Of a stretch of DNA of 64,000 nt, positions 41,190 through 48,677 are shown piece by piece. Position 1 is the first letter of the stretch. Every line of letters begins with the position of its first letter. The DNA is from Myxococcota bacterium (GTDB lineage Bacteria > Myxococcota_A > UBA9160 > UBA4427), in the NCBI GenBank assembly GCA_028278345.1, contig JANQEL010000220.1, forward strand, positions 1-64,000. The letters run 5' to 3'. The notes below the pieces were generated by a model. The model saw only the letters and a program-made list of their open reading frames with translations. It did no database searches and was not told where the DNA came from. A program made the translations under genes and the position numbers.

Positions 41190-42287
41190 TCAGCCGAGCT
41201 CCGACAGCTTCATCACCTTGCACGAAACCGGCGGATGCTCGCTCGCGCCGATCCAGCGCCAACACATCGTCCCCACGTTGTGGCCCGCGGTTTCGATCCA
41301 GTTCGGCACGCCGGGATCGGTGTGTGCCACCACGAGCCGCACGCTGCCGTCGTCGTTGTAGTGGGCCGTGTGCTTGTTCACGTGGATCTGGTGATAGCGG
41401 TAGTCGAGGCTCTCCATCCACCAGTTGTCGAGTTGAAAGTTCCAGGTCTGGCACTCGGGGATCTCGTTCGCCTCGATCACCAGGACCTCGTCGTCCTCGA
41501 GCTTCCACGCGCTGTGGAAGTAGAAGATGTTGGGATCGCCGCCGATCTTCTGGCAGTAGGCCTGATCGGCGGGGGGAAGTTCGTTCAGGGTCGGGAGGAA
41601 GCTCTCGGCCCAATCCTCGAAGATCTGTGTCGTGCCGCGCAGGAAGCCGACAGCGCCCTGCAACCCGCGGTCGAGTTTCTCGGCGGTGAGTGGAGCCGGG
41701 CGATCGCTCTCCGCGCCGATGCGCTCGATTGTGATCTCGGCCGGGATCTCGTTCTTCCGATCCTGGAAGGTCTGTCGCACGTTGATCGAGTTCGTGTTCG
41801 GTCCCATCGGAAGCCAGTTGCCCGACTGCTCCTTCTGGCTCACGACGATCTCGAGATAGCCCTCGTCGTCCATCTCGATCTCACCCGAATCGAGATAGCC
41901 CGTGGTCTCCATGCTGCCGCCACCGCCGTAGCGATTGATCACGGTGCCGAAGCCGAGGTAGTCCACCGTGCCGCGGGTGCCCTTGATGAGATAGTCGTGG
42001 GCGGGGTTGATCGACGCGGTCTGGTAGTAGTTGTCCGGGTTGTCTGCGCCGATCTTGATCGTCGTGTGGACGGGGCAGCGAAGCACGGGGAAGTCGGAGT
42101 CGCCGTGCTCGAGAAAGCTCTCGAGGCCCGCGCGCAACAGGCGCGTGAGGTAGCGGTAGCCCTCGGCGTTGTCGAAGGCATTGTTCGGTGCCGCCTCACT
42201 CTGCACCAACTTGCCCGCTTCCTTCAGCGCGTCGCAGAAATCGTCCCAGGCCTGACCGCTGAGGACGCGTTCTTCGGATTCACTCAT
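41190..42287 (-). CDS. DUF1214 domain protein (paralogue B)
   Basis: This 365-residue paralogue of the 27455 protein starts MSESEERVLSGQAWDDFCDA. Shared blocks include NAEGYRYLTRLLRAGLESFL, KIGADNPDNYYQTASI, WNFQLDNWWMESLDYRYHQI and DPGVPNWIETAGHNVGT. It is clearly the closest relative of paralogue A by eye. It begins at ATG 42287, with AGGGAAG about nine bases upstream. It is convergent with the kinase gene and divergent from the lipoprotein at 42449. It is not linked to an operon of CoA-ester enzymes, unlike paralogue A. Confidence 0.85.
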   Translation of the reverse strand: MSESEERVLSGQAWDDFCDALKEAGKLVQSEAAPNNAFDNAEGYRYLTRLLRAGLESFLEHGDSDFPVLRCPVHTTIKIGADNPDNYYQTASINPAHDYLIKGTRGTVDYLGFGTVINRYGGGGSMETTGYLDSGEIEMDDEGYLEIVVSQKEQSGNWLPMGPNTNSINVRQTFQDRKNEIPAEITIERIGAESDRPAPLTAEKLDRGLQGAVGFLRGTTQIFEDWAESFLPTLNELPPADQAYCQKIGGDPNIFYFHSAWKLEDDEVLVIEANEIPECQTWNFQLDNWWMESLDYRYHQIHVNKHTAHYNDDGSVRLVVAHTDPGVPNWIETAGHNVGTMCWRWIGASEHPPVSCKVMKLSELG

Positions 42288-42448
42288 GATGATCTTCCCT
42301 TCCGTGCTGCTGCGAGAGACGAGCATCGCGAAACCCGGGCTGGATTCAACGAACTCGAGCCGTACGCGAGTGGCCAAATGCACCGCTCGGGCGGGTTGAT
42401 GGCCTATTTCGGGGGATCTAGCCTTGAAGACGAAGGGAGGTCGTCCTC

Positions 42449-43051
42449 ATGGTTTGTCGTCCCGTCTGGTTCGTCGCAGCGCTTGCGACATCCGCTCTGC
42501 TCCTCGCCTGCTCAGGGGCCAGCGACCCCGCGGCCGATGTCGCGGCCGCGCCGATCGAGATCACCGGTCGCTACGAGATGTCGGGTGTCACCACGACACC
42601 GGGCAGCGACCAGAAGCGCAAGATCCACGGCACGATCGTGCTGCAGGAGAAGGACGACGCCTACACGGCGAGCTTCGAGTTCAAGACGAACTTCCCCGGT
42701 GAGGGCCCACCCGTCGATGCGGACGTGATCGGCGTGGGCGAGGGAATGATCGTTGGCCGCACGCTCGCGGGAACGGCGAAGACGCAGATCGTCGTGTCTT
42801 CGGTACCCGGTCTCGATACGGGTTTCGCCTACTTCCCCCGCCTGGTCTCCGCGCGAATCGTCTCGAACTCCGTCGGCGAGTTCCAGGACGACGGCACACT
42901 CCACATCGAAATCGAGAGCAAGGCCGCCGAAGGCGAACTCGACTATCAGTCGACCCGGACGAAGATGCGCGGCAAGCGCATCGGTGGCATCGGGGCCGAG
43001 GGCTTCAAGCCGAACCCCGCTGGACCGCAGGGCGATCAGGAATCGTCCTGA
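42449..43051 (+). CDS. putative lipoprotein of unknown function
   Basis: This 200-residue protein has a lipoprotein signal with lipobox LLLAC (Cys21) and a mature part with beta-rich character: PIEITGRYEMSGVTTTPG, KIHGTIVLQEKDDAYTASFE, FPRLVSARIVSNSVGEFQDD. The pattern could be a small lipocalin/SusD-unlike barrel, but I recognise no family. A purine-rich AGGGAGG near 42435 supplies the ribosome binding site. It is a single-gene unit, convergent with the SDR at 43059. Confidence 0.72.
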   Translation: MVCRPVWFVAALATSALLLACSGASDPAADVAAAPIEITGRYEMSGVTTTPGSDQKRKIHGTIVLQEKDDAYTASFEFKTNFPGEGPPVDADVIGVGEGMIVGRTLAGTAKTQIVVSSVPGLDTGFAYFPRLVSARIVSNSVGEFQDDGTLHIEIESKAAEGELDYQSTRTKMRGKRIGGIGAEGFKPNPAGPQGDQESS

Positions 43052-43058
43052 CCCATCC

Positions 43059-43838
43059 CTAGGTAGCGCCTTCGTCGATCGGCGCGGTCGGCTGCAACTC
43101 GATGTTCGCCCAGGTGGCGGTGCGCGGTGCATCGACCGCGTGCACGATCGCCTGAGCAACGCTCGCGCCATCGATCATGGCCGGGTTGCGCATCAGGCCG
43201 TAGCGCACCCAGTTGTCGACCACCGCCTCGAGTTTGGCTTCGCCCCAACCGGCACCGAACTCGCTCGCCGCCGGGCCGAGGCGCATGTGGATCACCCGCA
43301 CCCCCGTGCCTTCGAGTTCGAGGGCCAGGGTGCGACAGAAGTTCTTGATCGCCGCCTTGGTCGCGCTGTACCCCGCCTGTTGGGGGCGGGGATTGTCGGC
43401 GTTGTCGGAGCCGATGAAGACGAGATCGCCAGCACGCCGCTCGCGCATCTCGCCGAGCACTTCGCGCGAGATCAACATCGGGGCGGTCAGGTTGGTGGCA
43501 ACTTCGCGCTCGAGTTCTTCCGTTTCGAGTTCGTGGATCCAATTGGGCAACGAGATGCCCGCGTTGTTGATCACGATGTCGATCTGACCCAGGCCTTCGC
43601 GGGTGGCCGCCAGGAAGGCGCGAATCGAGGCGAGGCTCGTCACGTCGAGTTCGTGCGAGAAGACCGACCCGCCGGACTTCTCGATCTCCTCCCGCACCTC
43701 GTGCAGCCGATCCATGCGTCGCGCACCGATCGCAACGCGATCGCCGCGCTCGGCAAACGCCTTCGCGATCGCCACACCGATCCCCGAAGACGCACCCGTC
43801 ACGACGACCGTACGCGAACCACCCTGCCCATCTGCCAT
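43059..43838 (-). CDS. short-chain dehydrogenase/reductase
   Basis: This classical 259-residue SDR has TGASSGIG near 14-21, NNAGISLPNWI, and active-site Y-S-A-T-K in QQAGYSATKAAIKNF. The sequence resembles the general-stress/YdfG-like NADP SDR group. It lies 28 bases downstream of the DUF1214 paralogue C gene on the same strand and may share its transcript. Substrate unknown. Confidence 0.88.
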   Translation of the reverse strand: MADGQGGSRTVVVTGASSGIGVAIAKAFAERGDRVAIGARRMDRLHEVREEIEKSGGSVFSHELDVTSLASIRAFLAATREGLGQIDIVINNAGISLPNWIHELETEELEREVATNLTAPMLISREVLGEMRERRAGDLVFIGSDNADNPRPQQAGYSATKAAIKNFCRTLALELEGTGVRVIHMRLGPAASEFGAGWGEAKLEAVVDNWVRYGLMRNPAMIDGASVAQAIVHAVDAPRTATWANIELQPTAPIDEGAT

Positions 43839-43866
43839 GGGACGAAACTAGCAGCCTGCTAGCGGA

Positions 43867-45090
43867 TCACTTCGTCGGGATGTCGCTGATCTTCACCACG
43901 CTGAATTCCGCCTTCATCGGCGTTTCGGCGAGTAGGGTGCGGAAGACGATGTGGCCGTTCGAATAGCCGAGGGTCGAGATCCAGTTGTCGACGCCGGGGT
44001 TCTCCGGGCAGGCGTAGATCTCGAACGACTCGTCGAGGCCCTTCACGATCTGTTGCTTGTTGATCCCGATCGGTGCGTAGCGGAAGTCGGCGCTCTCGAG
44101 GTAGCGGGTCATGATCTGGCACGACCAGTAGCGACTCGGCACGTCGACTCCGGTGATCTTGATCGCTTCGTCGGGCCCGAGCTGGAACCAGGCCCCGAGG
44201 TAGTCGATCCCCGGCCCGGGCAGGTTGTTGGCCACGAGCTTCGGGTCGATCATGCGCGCGAGCTCTTCCTGGGTGTATTCGTCTTCCTGCTCGCTGTCGT
44301 GGATCAAGACGCCATCGTCGATCCGCGTCATCGCCCGACGCTTGCCCTCGAGATGATCTTCGTGGGCGATCAGGTTGAGCCCCGCAAACACCGAGAGCCC
44401 GATCGAGACGTCCGTCGCATCCTCGACGAAGTCGATCACCCGCTGCAGGCCCTCTTCGAGGTCTTCTTCGCTGTACTCGACCGGCGGCTCGACAGGCGAG
44501 GTGCACTCGATGTTCATGATCGCCTGGCGATAGCGGCCGGCATCGACGGCGAGGATGTTCTCGGGGAAGTACTCCCGGGTGAAGAGGATGGGGCGCTCCC
44601 CTTCGAGGCGAAGCCAGTTGCGCGCACCTTCGGGGCGCTCGGCGCTCACGTGGATCTTCGCGATCTGCTCACCGAAGACGTTCTCGAATTCGAGCTCGTG
44701 ATCGAACAGCCCGTCCACGATCTTGTAGGCGCCGGCCTCGTCGAAGGCGTAGACGGTGAAGGAAAGGAAGATGTCGTCCCCGCGCCGCACCACGACCTCG
44801 TAGTCGAGGGTCTCGTCGAGCTTGGCTTCGTGGTAGAGGGTGTCGGGCCCGTCGCCCTTGAACTTGCGGATCGGCGTCATCATGCGCGCAAGCGTCGGGC
44901 GCTTGCGATCGATGTCCATCTCGAGTTGGTGCGCGGCCGAGAGCAGGCGCACGAGGTAGCGATACCCCTCGGCGCGTTCGCGCGCGTTCCGCGCGCCGGT
45001 CACGCCCGTGATCTTCTCGCCGATGCGATCGAGTTCCCCGGTGAAGCGCTTCCACGCGCTCTGGGAGACGGAGAGGTCCTGGCTGCTCAT
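43867..45090 (-). CDS. DUF1214 domain protein (paralogue C)
   Basis: This 407-residue protein is the most diverged of the three DUF1214 proteins. It keeps RERAEGYRYLVRLLSAAHQL near the N-terminus and the C-terminal YWSCQIMTRYLESADFRYAP and NPGVDNWISTLGYSNGH blocks. Its start overlaps the stop of the TetR gene (ATGA), so the regulator and this gene are coupled; the SDR follows 28 bases on. The coupling suggests a small operon of TetR, DUF1214 and SDR responding to one substrate. The catalytic activity of the family is unknown. Confidence 0.83.
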   Translation of the reverse strand: MSSQDLSVSQSAWKRFTGELDRIGEKITGVTGARNARERAEGYRYLVRLLSAAHQLEMDIDRKRPTLARMMTPIRKFKGDGPDTLYHEAKLDETLDYEVVVRRGDDIFLSFTVYAFDEAGAYKIVDGLFDHELEFENVFGEQIAKIHVSAERPEGARNWLRLEGERPILFTREYFPENILAVDAGRYRQAIMNIECTSPVEPPVEYSEEDLEEGLQRVIDFVEDATDVSIGLSVFAGLNLIAHEDHLEGKRRAMTRIDDGVLIHDSEQEDEYTQEELARMIDPKLVANNLPGPGIDYLGAWFQLGPDEAIKITGVDVPSRYWSCQIMTRYLESADFRYAPIGINKQQIVKGLDESFEIYACPENPGVDNWISTLGYSNGHIVFRTLLAETPMKAEFSVVKISDIPTK

Positions 45091-45701
45091 GCACTTCCTT
45101 TCGAATCGCCGTGACGCTTGGCATCACGGTTGATCATGTCGACCAGCGCCCGCACAGCGGCGACGCGATCGTCGTGGGTCTGTTGGCGCGGGTCGTAGAC
45201 GCGCAGGATGAGGGTGGCGTCGAAGGTGAGCATGAGCGCCAATGCGGAGAGGCGCGGCTCGTGTTCTTCGGGCAACAGTTCCGCGACGGTCTCCGCCAAT
45301 ACCCCGCCGAAGCGCTGGTTTAGATCCAGCAGGGTGTCGAGTACGACTCCGCGAAGCTGGGGCGACTCGAGGGCCCAGGTGATCACGGCGAAGATCTCCT
45401 TGCCGTGGCGGACCGCGAACTCCTCCGAGACGTTCAGCTGTGCTTCGAGGCGCTTCTCGAGGGGCACGTCCTCCCAGCTGCGATCGAGGGAGTCGCGAAA
45501 CGGCGCCAGCATGCGCGTGAAGGTCTCGCGAAAGACGCTCGCCTTGTCGCTGAAGTGCCAGAAGACGGTCGCGCGGCTCACTCCCGCCTTCTCGGCGATG
45601 TCGCGCATCGTGGTGCCGTCGTAGCCGTTCGAAACGAAGAGCTCGGTGGCCGCGACGAGGATGCTCTCCTGCGTCTGCGCCTTGTTGCTGCCGCTCGCCA
45701 A
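45087..45701 (-). CDS. TetR/AcrR-family transcriptional regulator
   Basis: This 204-residue regulator starts at TTG 45701 with GGAG about nine bases upstream. The HTH domain is clear: ILVAATELFVSNGYDG, then MRDIAEKAGVSRATVFWHFS. A ligand-binding domain of about 150 residues follows. It is cotranscribed with DUF1214 paralogue C and divergent from the sulfotransferase gene. The inverted repeat at 45763-45783 in the divergent promoter is its probable operator. Confidence 0.9.
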   Translation of the reverse strand: MASGSNKAQTQESILVAATELFVSNGYDGTTMRDIAEKAGVSRATVFWHFSDKASVFRETFTRMLAPFRDSLDRSWEDVPLEKRLEAQLNVSEEFAVRHGKEIFAVITWALESPQLRGVVLDTLLDLNQRFGGVLAETVAELLPEEHEPRLSALALMLTFDATLILRVYDPRQQTHDDRVAAVRALVDMINRDAKRHGDSKGSA

Positions 45702-45762
45702 AACCCGCTGCTCCGAACGTCCGATCGCGAAACCTCGATGGTGCCAGAGACGCCTCGGGGTC

Positions 45763-45783
45763 TGGGTTGATTCACTAGACCCA
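45763..45783. promoter_or_regulatory. candidate operator between TetR and sulfotransferase genes
   Basis: A 21-base region is bounded by the inverted arms TGGGT (45763-45767) and ACCCA (45779-45783) with an 11-base AT-richer centre. It lies between the divergent TetR and sulfotransferase genes. Confidence 0.4.
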
Positions 45784-45850
45784 ATCGCCGTTGGAGTCTG
45801 ATCACGCGCTGCGGGGGTACGCCGGCCCGCCTAGCCTGCGCCCGCCCATC

Positions 45851-47116
45851 ATGACCGCCGCCGCTCAACACACGATCGCTCGCCGACCCCGTCCTCTCCG
45901 CGCCATCGACGCGCTGGGCCGGGGCGTGGGGCGCCTCGGCTGGCAGGGCGTTCGATTCGACGTCGAAACCGTGCTCGAGCAGTCCCGGCGCACGGCGAAG
46001 CTCGAAGACTTCGGCGACGAGCGCTTTCGCGAAGGGCTCGAGGTGCTGGTCGCTTCCCTCGAAGCCGACGCGCGGCTCTCGCCCTTCGGTCGCTATGTGG
46101 CGAAGCGGCAGCTCGTCGAGGTGCTGATGCACCGGCTGAACATCACGGAATACCGCAAGACCCATCCCGAGGTCGAAGAGCAAAGGATCGAAAAACCGCT
46201 TTTCGTCCTGGGACTTCCGCGTACCGGGACCACCCTGCTCCAGGAACTCCTCGCCCAGGATCCCGCCCATCGCTCGCCCCTTTCGTGGGAACTCGACGAT
46301 CCGTGTCCCCCGACCGCGGCTCCCCTCGCAGAAGACAACCCGCGTGTGATCAAGTGCGAGCGGCGCTTCGCCGGCCTGCGCGCGATGGCCCCCGACTTCC
46401 AGGCCATCCACCCGATCGGCGCATTGCTTCCGCAGGAGTGTCTCGTCGCCACGGCGTATGCGTTTGCGAGCGTTCGTTTCGAACTCTGCTTCGACGTCGC
46501 GACCTACCAGCGCTGGCTCACGAAGCACGACATGCACTTCGCCTACGAGACCCATCGCGACGTACTGCAACATCATCAATCTCGCCGCGCGCCGAAGCGC
46601 TGGGTGCTGAAGTCACCGGGGCATCTCGCCACCGTGGACGTCATCGCCGAGACCTATCCCGACGCGATGATGATCCAGACCCATCGCGACCCGCAGAAGG
46701 TGATCCCCTCGGTTGCGAGCCTCTATGCCAACATGCGCTCGATCGCGACCGAAGACCTCCAGCTCGAAAAGCTCGGCCCTGCGATGCTCGACGTCTGGTC
46801 CACCTACCTCGAAGACGGCATCCGCAAGCGTCGCGAAACCAACGACGCGAACGGCCGCATCCTCGACGTCCACTTCGACGAACTCACCACAAAGCCCATC
46901 GCGACGATCGAACGCATCTATCGCCACTTCGATCTTCCTTTTACTTCGGAAGTGCGAGAGCGCATGCAGGCCTACGTGGACGACCATCCGCGTCACCGCT
47001 TCGGCGTACACCGCTACGACCACGCGAGCTTCGGGCTCACGCGAGAAGCGATCGCGAGCACCTTCAAGCACTACAGCGATCACTTCGGCGTCGCGGAAGA
47101 GGACGCCTCGAAGTAG
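45851..47116 (+). CDS. sulfotransferase-family protein
   Basis: This 421-residue protein has the PAPS 5'-phosphosulfate-binding loop GLPRTGTT at 121-128. The 3'-phosphate region VLKSPGHLATVDVIAETYPD is followed by QTHRDPQKVIPS. It belongs to the large sulfotransferase_3-type bacterial family that sulfonates lipids or sterol-like compounds. The start is uncertain: ATG 45851 lacks a Shine-Dalgarno sequence and TTG 45791 is in frame. It is divergent from TetR and convergent with the SDR at 47124. Confidence 0.87.
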   Translation: MTAAAQHTIARRPRPLRAIDALGRGVGRLGWQGVRFDVETVLEQSRRTAKLEDFGDERFREGLEVLVASLEADARLSPFGRYVAKRQLVEVLMHRLNITEYRKTHPEVEEQRIEKPLFVLGLPRTGTTLLQELLAQDPAHRSPLSWELDDPCPPTAAPLAEDNPRVIKCERRFAGLRAMAPDFQAIHPIGALLPQECLVATAYAFASVRFELCFDVATYQRWLTKHDMHFAYETHRDVLQHHQSRRAPKRWVLKSPGHLATVDVIAETYPDAMMIQTHRDPQKVIPSVASLYANMRSIATEDLQLEKLGPAMLDVWSTYLEDGIRKRRETNDANGRILDVHFDELTTKPIATIERIYRHFDLPFTSEVRERMQAYVDDHPRHRFGVHRYDHASFGLTREAIASTFKHYSDHFGVAEEDASK

Positions 47117-47123
47117 CTACCGC

Positions 47124-47999
47124 TCAGCCCGGGTGGCTCCAGCGTCCACCCGTGTACAAGCGCAGTAGCAGGCGATCGCGCATACGTTCGGGGATCAGGC
47201 CCAGGAAGCCGCGTTGGAAGCGTCCTGCCCTCGGCGCGTAGTAGATGGCCCGCGGGCGTTTCGAGACAGCGGCGTCTTCGATCGACTGCGCCACGTCGTC
47301 GGGCGAGAGCGCGCGCTTCAACTGTTGATCCGCGAAGCGATCGAGGTCGAACATCAATTCGCGGTAGGGGTTGGCGGGGTCTTCGCGAAGCGATTGCCCC
47401 TGCTCGCGCGCGTTGTCGAAGACCTCGGTGGTGACGAAGCCCGGAATCACCAGGGAGACGTCGATCTTCCACGGTGCGAGTTCGAGGCGTAGACATTGCG
47501 AGGCGGCTTCGATCCCCGCCTTGGTGGCCGAGTACGGCACCGCCAGCGGCGCGGCGACACCGGCCGCCATGCTTCCGACGTTGACGATCCGGCCGCCGCC
47601 CTGCTGCCGCATGATCGGCGTCACCTGCCCCGCGAGCTGAAGCTGCGAGAAGAGGTTGACGTCGAAGATGTGGCGAACGTCGTCGCGCTCGAGTTGTTCG
47701 TTCGCCGACGCCGGGCTGTAGCCCGCGTTGTTGACGAGCACGTCGATGCGCTGCCACGCCGAAACGGTCTCTTCGACGAGACGATCAGTTTCATCCGCGC
47801 GCGCGAGGTCGACCGAGACGGGCATCACCTCCGCGCCTTCGCCGGAGAGTTCCTTCGCGAGCTTCTCGAGGCGGTCGATGCGGCGTGCGGCCGCTACCAC
47901 CCGAAAACCGCGCCGTGCAAGCCGCGCCGCAGTGGCTTCGCCGATTCCAGAAGACGCGCCGGTCACGATCGCGACGCCGAGGGATTCGCTGGGTTTCAT
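47124..47999 (-). CDS. short-chain dehydrogenase/reductase
   Basis: This 291-residue SDR starts at ATG 47999 (MKPSESLGVAIVTGASSGIG). It has the NNAGYSPASANEQL segment and the active-site Y-S-A-T-K in AVPYSATKAGIEAA. The C-terminal extension (PRAGRFQRGFLGLIPERMRD) is typical of SDRs that act on lipid-like substrates. The in-frame extension upstream to 48119 lies in the PKS promoter region and is unlikely to be translated. It is divergent from the PKS operon. Confidence 0.87.
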   Translation of the reverse strand: MKPSESLGVAIVTGASSGIGEATAARLARRGFRVVAAARRIDRLEKLAKELSGEGAEVMPVSVDLARADETDRLVEETVSAWQRIDVLVNNAGYSPASANEQLERDDVRHIFDVNLFSQLQLAGQVTPIMRQQGGGRIVNVGSMAAGVAAPLAVPYSATKAGIEAASQCLRLELAPWKIDVSLVIPGFVTTEVFDNAREQGQSLREDPANPYRELMFDLDRFADQQLKRALSPDDVAQSIEDAAVSKRPRAIYYAPRAGRFQRGFLGLIPERMRDRLLLRLYTGGRWSHPG

Positions 48000-48193
48000 G
48001 GAGCGGGAGCATCGCGACTCCCGCGTCGATGCAAAGCCCGATCGACAGACTCGAAGGCCGATCGGGTCCGACGGTTTCGCGCCTGAATCGGACCAGAACG
48101 AACTGCGGGTCGAACACACGGCGTTGTGGGTACGTCAGTGCGTTCGTAGCGTGCGCGCCGGTCACCCTTGCATCCGGACCACGCGCGATGCCC

Positions 48194-48216
48194 TCGATCG
48201 ATGAATGATCGATCGA
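48194..48216. promoter_or_regulatory. candidate operator of the PKS operon
   Basis: A perfect 9-5-9 inverted repeat, TCGATCGAT (48194-48202) and ATCGATCGA (48208-48216) around GAATG, lies 26 bases before the lipocalin-like ATG. It is longer than chance dyads but built from repeated GATC, so it is only a candidate. Confidence 0.4.
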
Positions 48217-48242
48217 TCACCTCCCCCCGACGGAGTCCATCC

Positions 48243-48677
48243 ATGTCGACGAATCCCGTGATCGGGACTTGGTCCCTACAGAGCTTCGAGCTGCGTTTCC
48301 CCGACGATTCGGTCACTTATCCCTATGGAGAGAAGGTGAGCGGCCTCTTGATGTACGACGACACGGGGCACATGTCGGCCGCCTTCGGAAGCGCCGATCG
48401 CGCGGGTTCGGACGCCGATCTCGCCGAAGTCGACGCCAAGGTCCACTACGACGCCTTCATGGCGTACTGCGGGCGTTACGAGGTGGAGGAAGATCGCATC
48501 ACCCATTGGGTCGGAGCGAGCTCCCTCGAGGCCTGGACCGGAAGCGAGCAGGTTCGCGTCTTTCGTATCGAGGATGACAAGCTCTTTCTCGAAACCATGC
48601 CTCTCAAAGTCGCGGGCGATGCACCGAAGGGCGTGCTCGTCTGGACCCGCGTTCCAAAGATCGCCGACGCCCAGTGA
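48243..48677 (+). CDS. lipocalin-like domain protein
   Basis: This 144-residue protein shows the lipocalin-like (lipocalin_5) pattern: VIGTWSLQSFELRFPDDS at the N-terminus, SGLLMYDDTGHMSAAFGS, YCGRYEVEEDRITHWVGAS and VLVWTRVPK. Such small barrels often accompany polyketide pathways as putative cyclases or ligand binders. Its stop overlaps the PKS start (GTGA), so the two are coupled. It could act on or hold the PKS product. The ATG 48243 follows a GGAG; the in-frame extension to 48168 covers the promoter region. Confidence 0.83.
   Translation: MSTNPVIGTWSLQSFELRFPDDSVTYPYGEKVSGLLMYDDTGHMSAAFGSADRAGSDADLAEVDAKVHYDAFMAYCGRYEVEEDRITHWVGASSLEAWTGSEQVRVFRIEDDKLFLETMPLKVAGDAPKGVLVWTRVPKIADAQ

Noticed and set aside
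48201-48242. Repeated GATCGATC near the PKS promoter as a methylation or replication signal
   Set aside because: The repeats are few and restricted to one spot. A plain operator-like dyad explains them as well, and even that is uncertain.
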